Source: Trinickia mobilis (GTDB lineage: Bacteria > Pseudomonadota > Gammaproteobacteria > Burkholderiales > Burkholderiaceae). From it: a DNA stretch of 64,000 bases. Location of the stretch: positions 158,780 to 222,779 of the forward strand of contig NZ_JAFLRF010000010.1 in the NCBI RefSeq assembly GCF_017315705.1, given 5' to 3'. Each line of letters begins with the position of its first letter. The first letter of the stretch is position 1. Below the pieces are notes generated by a model. It searched no databases. It had not been told where the DNA came from and saw only the letters and a program-made list of their open reading frames with translations. This document shows, one piece after another, positions 18,229 to 31,434 of this stretch. The translations under genes and the position numbers were made by a program.

Positions 18229-19383
18229 GTGTTGCCGTCTTTTTCTCCCGCAATATTCGCGCTCGCCGACGGCACGGTCTTTCGTGGCTATTCGATCGGC
18301 GCGCCCGGTCACACGATCGGCGAAGTCGTGTTCAATACCGCGATCACCGGCTATCAGGAAATCCTGACGGACCCGAGTTACGCGCGCCAGATCGTTACCC
18401 TCACGTATCCTCATATCGGCAACGTCGGCGTCAATGCTGAAGATGTCGAGGCGACGAAAGTCCATGCCGCCGGCCTGATCGTGCGTGATCTGCCGGTTCT
18501 CGCGTCCAACTTCCGGATGGAACGTACGCTCTCGGAGTACTTGGGAGATGAGGGCGTCGTCGCGATCGCGGGCATTGACACGCGCAAGCTGACGCGCGTG
18601 CTGCGCGACAAGGGCGCGCAAAGCGGCTGCATTCTCGCCGGCAGCGGCGACGAAGCCGAGGCCATCGAACTCGCTCGCTCGTTCCCGGGGCTCGCCGGGA
18701 TGGATCTCGCGAAGGTCGTCTCGACCACGAAGCCGTTCGAATGGACTCAGACCGAATGGCGCCTTGAAGGCGGCTACGGCGCGCAACGCACGCCGAAGTA
18801 TCGCGTCGTCGCGTTCGACTACGGCGTCAAGCACAACATCCTGCGCATGCTGGCCGAGCGCGGCTGCCAGGTCACCGTTCTGCCGGCTCAGGCCAGCGCG
18901 GCCGAAGCCCTGGCGCTCAATCCGGACGGCGTGTTCTTGTCGAACGGCCCTGGCGATCCCGAGCCTTGCGACTACGCGATTGCCGCGACCAAGACGTTCA
19001 TCGAACGCGGCGTGCCGACCTTCGGCATCTGCCTGGGGCACCAGATCATGGGCCTTGCGGTCGGCGCGAAGACGATGAAGATGAAGACGGGCCACCACGG
19101 CGCCAATCACCCGGTGAAGGATCTGATCGATGGCCGCGTCGTGATCACGTCGCAGAATCACGGCTTTGCGGTCGATGCCGACACGTTGCCCGCGAATGCA
19201 CGCGCGACGCACATCTCGCTTTTCGACGGCACGCTCCAGGGCTTCGAATTGACCGACAAGCCGGCGTTCTGCTTCCAGGGACACCCGGAGGCGTCGCCCG
19301 GGCCGCACGACATCGGCTATCTGTTCGACCGCTTTACCGTGTTGATGGACGCGAAGCGCGCGCGCAGCAACGCGGCAGCGTAA
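18229..19383 (+). CDS. carA: Carbamoyl phosphate synthase small (glutaminase) subunit
   Basis: 384-residue glutaminase subunit that takes ammonia from glutamine and passes it through a tunnel to CarB, for arginine and pyrimidine synthesis. The N-terminal CPSase_sm domain ([14 protein letters not shown] to about residue 135) is followed by a class I glutamine amidotransferase domain with catalytic Cys268 in [10 protein letters not shown] and the His/Glu pair in [10 protein letters not shown]. The start is a GTG at 18229 with AAGGAG six bases upstream, giving MLPSFSPA. carB follows after 145 bp. Confidence 0.96.
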   Translation: MLPSFSPAIFALADGTVFRGYSIGAPGHTIGEVVFNTAITGYQEILTDPSYARQIVTLTYPHIGNVGVNAEDVEATKVHAAGLIVRDLPVLASNFRMERTLSEYLGDEGVVAIAGIDTRKLTRVLRDKGAQSGCILAGSGDEAEAIELARSFPGLAGMDLAKVVSTTKPFEWTQTEWRLEGGYGAQRTPKYRVVAFDYGVKHNILRMLAERGCQVTVLPAQASAAEALALNPDGVFLSNGPGDPEPCDYAIAATKTFIERGVPTFGICLGHQIMGLAVGAKTMKMKTGHHGANHPVKDLIDGRVVITSQNHGFAVDADTLPANARATHISLFDGTLQGFELTDKPAFCFQGHPEASPGPHDIGYLFDRFTVLMDAKRARSNAAA

Positions 19384-19528
19384 CGAACGACCAGGCGATA
19401 ACGGCAAACCGAGCGGCGGCAGCGCAGCGCGACACGGCATGTCGCGCCAGCCCGAAAACGCACACGAGCGCGCGCCGCCCGGCAGCGCGCCAACAGAAAG
19501 AACTCAGGAATCCATTAGCGAGAGCGTT

Positions 19529-22783
<3,255 letters not shown>

Positions 22784-22813
22784 AGCCTCGACAATCTGTC
22801 CAACCGATCGATG

Positions 22814-22897
22814 CCGCGGTTAAGCGGCGTCCCCCGGGCTGCAGCGCGAGTTCGCATGCGGCGCCCGGCGGGATGCACTTAACCGCGGTGCTTTTTT
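22814..22897 (+). terminator. Long-stem intrinsic terminator after carB
   Basis: CCGCGGTTAAG (22814-22824) and CTTAACCGCGG (22878-22888) are perfect 11-bp arms around a 53-base, GC-rich loop that folds further. The sequence TGCTTTTTT follows. It separates carB from greA. Confidence 0.65.
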
Positions 22898-22923
22898 ATT
22901 GCCGTTTTTTGCTACTGAATTCT

Positions 22924-23400
22924 ATGAGCACGATTCCATTGACGAAGCGTGGCGCCGACCAATTGCGCGACGAACTGCAACGACTGAAATCGGTCGAGCG
23001 TCCGTCAGTCATCAATTCCATCGCCGAAGCGCGCGCGCAAGGCGACTTGTCGGAAAACGCCGAGTACGACGCTGCGAAAGAGAAGCAGGGTTTCATCGAA
23101 GGCCGCATTGCGGAGATCGAATCGAAGCTGGCTGCGGCCCAAGTAATCGACCCGTCCGCGGTCGACGCGGAGGGCCGCATTGTGTTTGCGGCGACCGTCG
23201 AGCTCGAGGATCTCGATTCGGGTGATACCGTTACCTATCAGATCGTCGGCGACGATGAGGCGGATCTCGAGCATGGTCTGATCTCGATCAGCTCGCCGAT
23301 CGCGCGTGCGCTGATCGGCAAGTTCGAAGGCGACGTCGCTTCTGTGCAGGCGCCCAGTGGCGTGCGCGAGTACGAAATCATCGCGGTCCGCTACGTCTAA
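22924..23400 (+). CDS. greA: Transcription elongation factor GreA
   Basis: 158 residues, the same as E. coli GreA. It rescues backtracked RNA polymerase by stimulating cleavage of the transcript 3' end. The N-terminal coiled coil carries the two acidic tip residues in [12 protein letters not shown] (about 41-52), and the C-terminal FKBP-like domain (residues ~80-158) ends YEIIAVRYV. The start [14 protein letters not shown] is the usual one; an upstream in-frame extension would run through the terminator. Confidence 0.97.
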   Translation: MSTIPLTKRGADQLRDELQRLKSVERPSVINSIAEARAQGDLSENAEYDAAKEKQGFIEGRIAEIESKLAAAQVIDPSAVDAEGRIVFAATVELEDLDSGDTVTYQIVGDDEADLEHGLISISSPIARALIGKFEGDVASVQAPSGVREYEIIAVRYV

Positions 23401-23412
23401 AGGCGCGCGTTC

Positions 23413-23925
23413 GTGTCTCCGGTACCTCATCGCGTGTTCCGGCTGTTGACGATGATCTGGGTCGGCAGCTTGTTGACCATCGGCTATGCAGCCGCGCCTA
23501 CGTTGTTCGTGATGCTCGATCGGATCTCGGCGGGCGCGGTTGCCGCGCAGCTTTTTCGCATCGAAGCGATCGTAGGCGTGCTGTGCGGCGTCTTGCTGCT
23601 GGCGCTCGGCAATTTGCTGGTGCGCCGTGGCGCGACAGCGTACCGACGGCTGCGCTGGGTGTTGACCGGCATGCTGATTTGCGTGCTGTTTGGTTACTTT
23701 GCATTGCAGCCGTTCATGAACGCGCTGCGTCTCGCGGCCCTTGCCGAAGGCGCGGACGTCGGACACTCGGCTTATGCGGCGCGTTTCGGCATGTTGCACG
23801 GCGTGTCGAGCTTGTTTTACGTGATTGAGAGCCTGCTTGGCCTCGTCCTGATTTGGAAGCTGCCAGCGGGCGATGGTGTGTCCGGGCGGGTAGAGGTCGG
23901 CGCGCCCAAGAGCGCGGGTCATTGA
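23413..23925 (+). CDS. DUF4149 family membrane protein
   Basis: 170-residue inner-membrane protein with four predicted membrane segments (about residues 10-30, 48-66, 80-100 and 128-150). The C-terminal tail is short and polar. It starts at a GTG 12 bp after greA and is probably co-transcribed with it. Proteins of this family occur at this place (greA - DUF4149 - convergent yhbY) in many beta-proteobacteria. The function is unknown. Confidence 0.82.
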   Translation: MSPVPHRVFRLLTMIWVGSLLTIGYAAAPTLFVMLDRISAGAVAAQLFRIEAIVGVLCGVLLLALGNLLVRRGATAYRRLRWVLTGMLICVLFGYFALQPFMNALRLAALAEGADVGHSAYAARFGMLHGVSSLFYVIESLLGLVLIWKLPAGDGVSGRVEVGAPKSAGH

Positions 23926-24031
23926 CGCGGGGCGGCGTCCGGCGGTGCCGGGCGGTAGCGCGGCCTGACCGAGCCGCTGCCATTGATGGCGTCAGCGCTG
24001 CGCGGATGGCGCACGCAGCGCAACCCTCGAT

Positions 24032-24559
24032 TTACTTTACGGTCTGATGCTGGCGCTTCGCGCTGGTCTGGCGCTTTTTCGCGCGCTTGACATTGCCGCC
24101 TGCCGTCACGCGCTCATTGCCGCGAACCACGACTTTTTGCGGCCGCGGGCGGCGCACCGGATTGTCCGTCTGCTTCACGACTTTGACGATGCGCGGCGCG
24201 GCGCCGCCGGCGGGCTTTTCGCCGGCGGCTTCGCGCGCGCTCGGCAAACCGCCTGCGCGCTTAGTCTTGGCGGCCGGCTCGGCCGCTTCCGGCTTCCAGA
24301 TCACGAGCAGCTTGCCGATATGCTGTATCGGTGCAGCGTTCAATCGATCGCAGATCTCTTCGTAGATCGCGACGCGCGCTTCGCGCTCGTCGCCAAACAC
24401 GCGAATCTTGATCAGTTCGTGCGCAGCGAGGTGGACTTTGATCTCGGCCAGCACGGCATCAGTCAGACCTTCGGCGCCGATCAGCACGACCGGTTTGAGC
24501 GCATGGGCCTGGGAACGCAAGTCCGCGCGTTCGGCGGGGGAGACTTTGAGGGCTGGCAT
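24032..24559 (-). CDS. yhbY: YhbY-type RNA-binding (CRM) protein with an extended basic tail
   Basis: 175 residues. The first ~95 match YhbY/CRS1-YhbY proteins, which bind ribosomal precursor RNA and help assembly of the large subunit (RSQAHALKPVVLIGAEGLTD, then VHLAAHELIKIRVFGD). The rest is a Lys/Arg/Pro/Ala-rich tail without predicted fold, ending in a very basic stretch (VKRAKKRQTSAKRQHQTVK). E. coli YhbY is only about 97 residues. It is divergent from rlmE, a pairing common in proteobacteria; the start at 24559 matches the family N-terminus. Confidence 0.88.
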   Translation of the reverse strand: MPALKVSPAERADLRSQAHALKPVVLIGAEGLTDAVLAEIKVHLAAHELIKIRVFGDEREARVAIYEEICDRLNAAPIQHIGKLLVIWKPEAAEPAAKTKRAGGLPSAREAAGEKPAGGAAPRIVKVVKQTDNPVRRPRPQKVVVRGNERVTAGGNVKRAKKRQTSAKRQHQTVK

Positions 24560-24759
24560 AGGGAAACTGTACGACTCGACTAAAATGATGGCGCCCGCAC
24601 GGCAGGGCGGCGGAGGGCCGCATGAACGTGCACGCGGCACGGCGGCGCATCAGAACAACGTAGAATCGCGGCTTGCCGCTTGAAAGCCGGAAGCCGCGCC
24701 GATAAGACGCGTATTATCCGCTAAAAGCGCCGCATCACGCAGCAAGAGTTCAACTGTTA

Positions 24760-25422
24760 ATGGCAAAAAACCGCTTCAATCAATCGTGGCTGCATGACCA
24801 CATCAACGACCCGTACGTGAAGATGGCGCAGCGGGAAGGCTATCGTGCGCGCGCCGCCTACAAGCTGAAGGAAATCGACGAGCAGGACAAACTGATCCGT
24901 CCGGGGCAGATCATCGTCGACCTGGGCTCGGCGCCGGGGAGCTGGAGTCAGTATGCGCGCAACAAGCTCGCGCAGAGCGCGCGGCGCGATGCAGTCCGCG
25001 AGGGCGGTATCGAAGGCACGATCATTGCGCTCGACATGCTGCCGATGGAGCCGATCGCCGACGTGCATTTCATTCAGGGCGACTTCCGCGAGGACAGTGT
25101 TTTGAGCCAATTGGAAGAAGTCGTCGGCGGCCGCCAAGTGGATCTTGTAATTTCGGACATGGCACCCAATCTGTCGGGAGTGGCGGTGGCCGACGCGGCG
25201 CGGATCGAGCATGTGTGCGATCTCGCGCTCGAGTTTGCGCAAAACCACCTGAAGCCGGATGGTGCCCTTTTAGTCAAATGCTTTCACGGCAGCGGCTACA
25301 GTCAGATTGTCGAAAAGTTCAAGCATCAATTTAAGACGGTTGCCGCGCGCAAACCGAAAGCGTCGCGGGACAAATCGTCGGAAACATTTATTTTGGGTAA
25401 GCACCTGAAGCGCCCGGCGTAA
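24760..25422 (+). CDS. rlmE: 23S rRNA 2'-O-ribose U2552 methyltransferase RlmE (FtsJ/RrmJ)
   Basis: 220-residue SAM-dependent methyltransferase that modifies U2552 of 23S rRNA late in 50S assembly. Motif I is [14 protein letters not shown]. The K-D-K-E catalytic tetrad is visible: Lys in [10 protein letters not shown], Asp in VISDMAPN, Lys in LLVKCFHG and Glu in SSETFILG. ftsH follows after 191 bp, as in E. coli. Confidence 0.96.
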   Translation: MAKNRFNQSWLHDHINDPYVKMAQREGYRARAAYKLKEIDEQDKLIRPGQIIVDLGSAPGSWSQYARNKLAQSARRDAVREGGIEGTIIALDMLPMEPIADVHFIQGDFREDSVLSQLEEVVGGRQVDLVISDMAPNLSGVAVADAARIEHVCDLALEFAQNHLKPDGALLVKCFHGSGYSQIVEKFKHQFKTVAARKPKASRDKSSETFILGKHLKRPA

Positions 25423-25613
25423 AGGGCGAGAGGTGCGGGTCGAGGTTCCGCCGAAAGCGCGATAATTGCCGCGAAAATGCCGTCGCAACAGCCCGGCAAG
25501 CTATGTAAGCGGTAGAGAAACGTTATGGCAGGGGCCCCCGGTCTGGATTAGAATGACTTGATGGCGCCGCAAGGAAAATGTAGGCGCATGGTCTTCAGTG
25601 AAGGAGTGGTGCT

Positions 25614-27500
25614 TTGAACAACAATATGTTTTCGAAGGCAGCAGTGTGGCTGGTCATCGCACTGGTGCTGTTTACAGTGTTCAAGCAGTTCGACAAGCCC
25701 CGCGTTCAGGAAGGCGTTTCGTACTCGCAATTCATGGACGACGCCAAGAACGGCAAGGTCAAGAGCGTCATCGTCCAGGGGCGGAATCTCACGGTCACTC
25801 CAGCGGACGGTCAGAAGTATCAGATCGTGTCTCCCGGCGACATCTGGATGGTCGGCGACCTGATGAAATACGGCGTGCAGGTGAGCGGCAAGGCTGACGA
25901 AGAGCCGAACGCGCTGGTCTCCGCGTTGTACTACCTCGGGCCGACGATCCTGATCATCGGGTTCTGGTTCTACATGATGAGGCAGATGCAGGGGGGCGGC
26001 AAAGGCGGGGCCTTTTCGTTCGGCAAATCCCGTGCGCGCCTGATCGACGAGAACAACAACGCCATTAATTTCACCGACGTCGCCGGCTGCGACGAAGCCA
26101 AAGAAGAAGTCTCGGAGCTCGTCGACTTCCTGCGCGATCCGCAGAAGTTCCAAAAGCTCGGCGGCCGCATTCCCCGCGGCGTGCTGCTCGTCGGCCCTCC
26201 GGGTACCGGTAAGACGTTGCTCGCCCGTGCGATCGCCGGCGAGGCGAAGGTGCCGTTCTTCTCGATCTCGGGTTCGGACTTCGTCGAAATGTTCGTCGGC
26301 GTGGGTGCCGCCCGCGTGCGCGACATGTTTGAGCAGGCGAAGAAACACGCGCCGTGTATCGTGTTCATCGACGAAATCGACGCGGTCGGCCGTCATCGCG
26401 GCGCCGGCATGGGCGGCGGCAACGACGAACGCGAGCAGACGCTGAACCAGATGCTCGTCGAAATGGATGGTTTCGAGGCGAACTCGGGCGTCATCGTGAT
26501 CGCGGCAACCAACCGTTCGGACGTGCTCGACAAAGCGCTCTTGCGTCCGGGCCGCTTCGACCGCCAGGTGTATGTCGGCTTGCCCGATATCCGCGGCCGC
26601 GAGCAGATCATGAAGGTGCACCTGCGCAAGGTGCCGATCGCAAACGACGTCGATGCGGCGGTGATCGCGCGCGGCACGCCGGGCTTCTCCGGCGCCGACC
26701 TCGCGAACCTCGTCAACGAAGCGGCGCTCTTTGCGGCACGCCGTGGCAAGCGCATCGTCGAGATGCAGGATTTCGAAGACGCGAAGGACAAGATCTTCAT
26801 GGGTCCGGAGCGCAAGTCGGCGGTGATTCGCGAAGAGGCAAAGCGCGCGACGGCGTACCACGAGTCAGGTCACGCGGTCATTGCGAAGCTGTTGCCGAAG
26901 GCCGATCCTGTCCACAAAGTCACGATCATTCCGCGCGGCCGCGCGCTTGGCGTCACGTGGCAGCTGCCGGAACACGATAACGAAACGTACTCGAAGGACT
27001 ATCTGCTGGACCGTCTGGCGATCCTGTTCGGCGGCCGTGTTGCGGAAGAGTTGTTCCTGAACCTGATCAGCACGGGGGCGTCGGACGACTTCAATAAGGC
27101 GACCCAGACCGCCCGCGCGATGGTTGCCCGCTTTGGCATGACCGATGCACTGGGGCCGATGGTCTACGTCGACGACGAAAACGATGCGTCGCCGTTTGGC
27201 CGCGGCTTCACGCGGACCATTTCCGAAGCGACGCAGCAGAAAGTTGACGCGGAAATCCGCAGCGTGCTCGACGAACAGTACAGCTTGGCGCGCCGCCTGC
27301 TCGAAGCAAACCGCGACAAGGTCGAGGCAATGACCGCGGCGCTGATGGAATGGGAAACGATCGACGCCGATCAGATCAACGACATCATGGAAGGCCGGCC
27401 GCCGCGCTCGCCGAAGAGCGTGCCCACGGACACCTCGTCGGGCAGCAGCGGTAGCGCCGGCACCGAAGTCAAGCCGGGCAGCGCCACCGCACCGGCGTGA
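25614..27500 (+). CDS. ftsH: ATP-dependent zinc metalloprotease FtsH
   Basis: 628-residue membrane AAA protease that degrades misfolded membrane proteins and regulators such as LpxC and sigma-32. It has two N-terminal membrane segments (about 7-25 and 100-120) with a periplasmic loop between them. The AAA domain has Walker A GPPGTGKT (residue ~194), Walker [11 protein letters not shown] and the SRH arginine region LRPGRFDR. The zinc site HESGH is at residues 416-420. The start is a TTG at 25614 with AAGGAG seven bases upstream; the next ATG (25626) has no such site. The disordered C-terminus is Ser/Gly/Thr-rich. Confidence 0.96.
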   Translation: MNNNMFSKAAVWLVIALVLFTVFKQFDKPRVQEGVSYSQFMDDAKNGKVKSVIVQGRNLTVTPADGQKYQIVSPGDIWMVGDLMKYGVQVSGKADEEPNALVSALYYLGPTILIIGFWFYMMRQMQGGGKGGAFSFGKSRARLIDENNNAINFTDVAGCDEAKEEVSELVDFLRDPQKFQKLGGRIPRGVLLVGPPGTGKTLLARAIAGEAKVPFFSISGSDFVEMFVGVGAARVRDMFEQAKKHAPCIVFIDEIDAVGRHRGAGMGGGNDEREQTLNQMLVEMDGFEANSGVIVIAATNRSDVLDKALLRPGRFDRQVYVGLPDIRGREQIMKVHLRKVPIANDVDAAVIARGTPGFSGADLANLVNEAALFAARRGKRIVEMQDFEDAKDKIFMGPERKSAVIREEAKRATAYHESGHAVIAKLLPKADPVHKVTIIPRGRALGVTWQLPEHDNETYSKDYLLDRLAILFGGRVAEELFLNLISTGASDDFNKATQTARAMVARFGMTDALGPMVYVDDENDASPFGRGFTRTISEATQQKVDAEIRSVLDEQYSLARRLLEANRDKVEAMTAALMEWETIDADQINDIMEGRPPRSPKSVPTDTSSGSSGSAGTEVKPGSATAPA

Positions 27501-27519
27501 TTTTGCGCGTGAGCGAATG

Positions 27520-27555
27520 ACGGGCTGGTGTGGTTTCACACCGGCCCGTTTTTTC
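27520..27555 (+). terminator. Intrinsic terminator after ftsH
   Basis: ACGGGCTGGTGTG and CACACCGGCCCGT form a 13-bp stem with one G-T pair around GTTT, followed by T6. It separates ftsH from folP. Confidence 0.88.
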
Positions 27556-27591
27556 GTTTATCCCAGTTTCCCCACCCGCTTGTTTCCCGTC

Positions 27592-28488
27592 GTGTCGCTC
27601 GCCGATCTCTCTAGCCTTGTCATTCCCGAACCGCTGCAATGCGGCCGGTTCACGCTGTCCTTCGAACGCCCGCTCGTGATGGGCATCCTCAATGTCACGC
27701 CTGACTCGTTTTCCGATGGCGGCCGTTATGTCGAGCGCGGCGCGGCGCTGCGGCAAGCGGAACGGATGCTCATGGACGGGGCGGACATCATCGATATCGG
27801 CGGCGAGTCGACCCGTCCGGGCGCTCCGCCGGTGCCGCTCGACGAGGAGCTCGAGCGGGTTTTACCGCTCGTCGAGGTGTTGCGCGATGCGAATGTGCCG
27901 CTGTCGGTCGATACCTATAAGCCGCAGGTGATGCGCGAAGCGCTGGCGGCGGGAGCCGATCTGATCAACGATATCTGGGGGTTCCGGCAGGAAGGCGCGA
28001 TCGACGCGGTGCGCGATAGCGGCTGCGGGCTGTGCGTGATGCACATGTTCGGTGAACCGCAGACGATGCAGCGCGGTGAGCCGTCTTATCGCGATGTGGT
28101 CGAAGACGTGCGCGCGTTTCTCGATGCTCGCGTCGACGCGTTGATGGGGGCGGGCGTCGCTCGCGGGCGCATCAGCGTCGATCCCGGCTTCGGATTCGGC
28201 AAGTCAGTGGTCGAGCACAACTACGCGCTGCTCGCGCATTTGCAGGATACGGCGCCGCGACCGCCCGCCGGCGCGAGGCCGTTCCCGATCCTCGCCGGCA
28301 TGTCGCGCAAGTCGATGCTGGGGGCGGTGATAGGGCGTCCCGCACCGGAGCGCGTCGCGGCGAGCATCGCCGCGGCAGTGTGCGCGGCCGAACGTGGCGC
28401 CGCGATCGTGCGCGTGCATGAGGTCGCGCAAACCGTGGACGCGATGAAAATATGGGCCGCCGTGCGCGATGCGACACGACGCGGCTGA
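27592..28488 (+). CDS. folP: Dihydropteroate synthase
   Basis: 298-residue TIM-barrel enzyme that joins p-aminobenzoate to dihydropterin pyrophosphate in folate synthesis; it is the sulfonamide target. Family motifs are MGILNVTPDSFSDGG, DIGGESTRPGA, FPILAGMSRKSMLG and IVRVHEVAQTVDAM. The GTG at 27592 is the best start; an ATG at 27517 lies inside the ftsH terminator and would add residues unlike the family. No clear Shine-Dalgarno sequence is seen, so the start is less sure than the gene. glmM follows 27 bp on, the widespread folP-glmM pair. Confidence 0.94.
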   Translation: MSLADLSSLVIPEPLQCGRFTLSFERPLVMGILNVTPDSFSDGGRYVERGAALRQAERMLMDGADIIDIGGESTRPGAPPVPLDEELERVLPLVEVLRDANVPLSVDTYKPQVMREALAAGADLINDIWGFRQEGAIDAVRDSGCGLCVMHMFGEPQTMQRGEPSYRDVVEDVRAFLDARVDALMGAGVARGRISVDPGFGFGKSVVEHNYALLAHLQDTAPRPPAGARPFPILAGMSRKSMLGAVIGRPAPERVAASIAAAVCAAERGAAIVRVHEVAQTVDAMKIWAAVRDATRRG

Positions 28489-28515
28489 ATCAGTAGACGA
28501 GGAGAAATATTCAAT

Positions 28516-29874
28516 ATGGCACGTCGCTATTTCGGTACAGACGGCATTCGGGGCAAAGTCGGCGAGGCGCCGATCACGCCGGATTTTGTGTTGCGGCTTG
28601 GGTATGCGGCAGGCAAGGTGCTCGCCGGCGCGGACAATTGGGCGAAGACGGGCACGCGCCCCACGGTGCTGATCGGCAAGGACACGCGCGTGTCGGGCTA
28701 TATGCTCGAAGCCGCGCTCGAATCGGGCTTCTCGGCGGCCGGTGTCGACGTCATGTTGGCCGGTCCGATGCCGACCCCCGGCGTCGCTTATCTGACGCGC
28801 GCGCTGCGGCTTGCGGCGGGCGTCGTCATCAGCGCGTCGCACAACCCGTACTTTGACAACGGCATCAAGTTCTTTTCGGCCGACGGCAACAAGCTGCCGG
28901 ACGATGTCGAACTGGAGATCGAGAAGCAGCTCGACGAACCGCTCGAGTGCGCGCCGTCCGAGCGCCTCGGCAAGGCGCGCAGGCTGGATGACGCCGCCGG
29001 CCGCTACATCGAATTCTGCAAGAGCACGTTCCCGGCGGCGTTCGATCTGCGCGGGATCAAGCTCGTCGTCGATTGCGCGCATGGCGCCGCGTACGACGTC
29101 GCGCCGCACGTGTTCCACGAGCTCGGCGCGGACGTCATTCCGATCGGCGTCGCTCCGAACGGCTTCAATATCAACGACGGTGTCGGCGCAACCGCGCCCG
29201 ATGCGCTGATGCGAGCGGTGCGTGCGAATCGCGCGGATTTCGGCATTGCGCTCGACGGCGACGCGGACCGTTTGCAAGTCGTCGATGCGGCGGGGCGCCT
29301 CTACAACGGCGACGAACTGCTGTACGTGCTCGTCAAGGACCGCATCGCGACTCACGGCAGCGTCCCCGGCGCGGTCGGCACGCTGATGACCAACATGGCG
29401 GTCGAAGTCGCGCTCGAGCGCGAAGGCGTGAAGTTCGTGCGGGCGGCGGTCGGCGACCGGTACGTGCTCGAAAAGCTGCGCGAGCACGGCTGGCAGCTTG
29501 GCGCGGAAGGCTCGGGACATATTCTGTCGCTCGACCGGCATTCAACCGGCGACGGCATCGTTTCCGCGCTGCTCATCCTCGCGGCGATGAAGCGCAGCGG
29601 CCGCTCGCTTGCCGACCTGCTCGAGGGCGTCACGCTGTTTCCGCAGACGCTCATCAACGTCCGGATGCGGCCGGGCGCCGACTGGAAGGGCAGTGACGCG
29701 ATCCGGCAAGCGATCGGCGAGGCGGAGCGTGCGCTCGGCAGCGCGGGCCGCGTGCTGATCCGGGCGTCCGGCACCGAGCCGGTGCTGCGCGTGATGGTGG
29801 AAGCGGAACATGCTCCGGACGCGCTGGAGCACGCGGAGAGCATCGCGCGTGTGGTGAAGGCGGTCGCGACCTGA
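28516..29874 (+). CDS. glmM: Phosphoglucosamine mutase
   Basis: 452 residues. It converts glucosamine-6-phosphate to glucosamine-1-phosphate on the way to UDP-N-acetylglucosamine for peptidoglycan and lipopolysaccharide. The active-site Ser108 lies in [12 protein letters not shown], the Mg2+ loop is DGDADRLQ, the sugar-binding loop is AEGSGHIL and the phosphate-binding loop is [17 protein letters not shown] precedes the ATG by 11 bases. Confidence 0.96.
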   Translation: MARRYFGTDGIRGKVGEAPITPDFVLRLGYAAGKVLAGADNWAKTGTRPTVLIGKDTRVSGYMLEAALESGFSAAGVDVMLAGPMPTPGVAYLTRALRLAAGVVISASHNPYFDNGIKFFSADGNKLPDDVELEIEKQLDEPLECAPSERLGKARRLDDAAGRYIEFCKSTFPAAFDLRGIKLVVDCAHGAAYDVAPHVFHELGADVIPIGVAPNGFNINDGVGATAPDALMRAVRANRADFGIALDGDADRLQVVDAAGRLYNGDELLYVLVKDRIATHGSVPGAVGTLMTNMAVEVALEREGVKFVRAAVGDRYVLEKLREHGWQLGAEGSGHILSLDRHSTGDGIVSALLILAAMKRSGRSLADLLEGVTLFPQTLINVRMRPGADWKGSDAIRQAIGEAERALGSAGRVLIRASGTEPVLRVMVEAEHAPDALEHAESIARVVKAVAT

Positions 29875-29906
29875 GCGGCGAACGCGCCTGCAAGAAGTCT
29901 GCAAGC

Positions 29907-29943
29907 GGGGCCGGGGTGCGGCAAGCTGTCGCACCCCGGCCCC
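29907..29943 (+). terminator. Strong hairpin after glmM
   Basis: GGGGCCGGGGTGCG and CGCACCCCGGCCCC form a perfect 14-bp stem around a 9-base loop, 32 bp after the glmM stop. Only AAAGCTTTC follows, with no real T-run. It probably ends or limits the folP-glmM transcript before the pst promoter. Confidence 0.6.
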
Positions 29944-30141
29944 AAAGCTTTCATCAGCCCATTGGTTTTTTTGAAAGCCGCGTCCGAATGTGTCATGCGA
30001 TCACTGCGCAAACGGACAAAACCTTGGCCTTACAGATTTCCGTCATCGGGGCTGCCACATTTCCCGTCAGGCGATTTTTCATCTAGTCTCTACAGACAGG
30101 GGTTAACTTCGCCTTACATAAGCCCAACATCGGCTAATTTC

Positions 30142-30216
30142 CTTTCATGTCGGTAATGTTTCTGTCATGGATTCTTCATCGATAGTCACGTTACTGTCAC
30201 AGTGAGGCCCTAACCT
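30142..30216 (+). promoter_or_regulatory. Tandem Pho boxes and -10 region of the pst operon
   Basis: Two adjoining 7-4-7 direct repeats match the PhoB consensus (CTGTCAT-N4-CTGTCAT): CTGTCAT-GGAT-TCTTCAT at 30162-30179 and TAGTCAC-GTTA-CTGTCAC at 30183-30200. Weaker half-sites stand upstream (CTTTCAT at 30142). The half-sites recur about every 11 bp. Exactly 10 bp after the last half-site is a possible -10, TAACCT (30211-30216), the spacing of PhoB-activated promoters that lack a -35. Confidence 0.8.
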
Positions 30217-30261
30217 TCGCGGTGTCGCAAATTACCGCTCACACCACCTGGAGGTTGTCCC

Positions 30262-31293
30262 ATGAAATTGATGCAAACCGCGTTCGCTGGCTTGGCTAGC
30301 GCGCTCTTCGCGATCGCAGCGCAAGCCACCGACATCACCGGCGCGGGCAGCACCTTTGCAGCACCGATCTACACGAAGTGGGCCGACGCCTACCAGAAGT
30401 CCGGTGGCGGCAAGGTCAACTACCAAGGCATCGGTTCGTCGGGCGGCATCAAGCAAATCAACGCGAAGACCGTTGACTTCGCAGGCTCGGACGCACCGCT
30501 GAAGGACGACGAACTGGCGAAGGATGGCCTGTTCCAGTTCCCGACGGTGGTCGGCGGCGTCGTGCCGGCGATCAACGTTCCGGGCGTGAAGGCCGGCGAA
30601 ATTGTGCTCTCGGGCGAAGTGCTCGGCGACATCTACCTCGGCAAGATCAAGAAGTGGAACGATCCGGCCATCGTCGCGCTGAACCCGAAAGTGAAGCTGC
30701 CTGACCTCGACATCGCCGTGGTCCGCCGCGCCGACGGTTCGGGCACGTCGTTCATTTGGACGAACTACCTGTCGAAGGTGAACCCCGAGTGGAAGAGCAA
30801 GGTCGGCGAAGGCACGACCGTCAGTTGGCCGACGGGCACCGGCGGCAAGGGCAATGACGGCGTGGCGGCCTTCGTGCAGCGTCTGCCGGGCGCGATCGGC
30901 TATGTGGAGTGGGCGTACGCGAAGCAGAACCATATGATCTACACGGCTATGAAGAACGAGTCTGGCGCCGTGGTTCAGCCGGACACGCCAACCTTCAAGG
31001 CCGCCGCTGCTGGTGCGGACTGGAAGAAGTCGTTCTACCAGATCCTGACGAACGAGCCGGGCAAGGACGCATGGCCGGTCGTCGGCGCGACGTTCGTGCT
31101 GCTGCACACGACGCAGGATAAGCCGGCCCAAGGCACGGAAACGCTGAAGTTCTTCGACTGGGCGTTCAAGAACGGCACGCAAGCCGCGGACAATCTCGAC
31201 TACATCTCGCTGCCAGAGTCGGTCGTGTCGGAAATCCGCTCGCAATGGAAGGCGAAGGTCAAGGACGCTTCGGGCAAGGCAGTTGCTGAGTAA
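30262..31293 (+). CDS. pstS: Phosphate ABC transporter substrate-binding protein
   Basis: 343-residue periplasmic protein that binds phosphate for the PstCAB transporter. The signal peptide covers about residues 1-22 ([12 protein letters not shown], then [15 protein letters not shown]). The phosphate-binding Ser/Arg/Asp regions are visible as [26 protein letters not shown] and [23 protein letters not shown] stands eight bases before the ATG. It is the first and most strongly regulated gene of the pst-pho operon. Confidence 0.96.
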   Translation: MKLMQTAFAGLASALFAIAAQATDITGAGSTFAAPIYTKWADAYQKSGGGKVNYQGIGSSGGIKQINAKTVDFAGSDAPLKDDELAKDGLFQFPTVVGGVVPAINVPGVKAGEIVLSGEVLGDIYLGKIKKWNDPAIVALNPKVKLPDLDIAVVRRADGSGTSFIWTNYLSKVNPEWKSKVGEGTTVSWPTGTGGKGNDGVAAFVQRLPGAIGYVEWAYAKQNHMIYTAMKNESGAVVQPDTPTFKAAAAGADWKKSFYQILTNEPGKDAWPVVGATFVLLHTTQDKPAQGTETLKFFDWAFKNGTQAADNLDYISLPESVVSEIRSQWKAKVKDASGKAVAE

Positions 31294-31351
31294 TAAGGCT
31301 TTCGGCCAGCCGCTTCGCCCGCTGCACCGGCGTTGCGGCACAGGGTGATCC

Positions 31352-31382
31352 GCCGCCCAGACCTCGCTCGAGGCTGGGCGGC
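31352..31382 (+). terminator. Stem-loop between pstS and pstC
   Basis: GCCGCCCAG with CTGGGCGGC, and inside it CCTC with GAGG around GCTC, form a 13-bp stem with a single bulged A. No T-run follows. Such structures between a binding-protein gene and its permease genes usually protect the upstream mRNA or let only part of the transcription through, giving more PstS than permease (inference). Confidence 0.6.
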
Positions 31383-31434
31383 TTGCGGTATCGGTCGCGC
31401 GGCACGTGACGCGCGGCTTCAGGAAACAGGTCAA

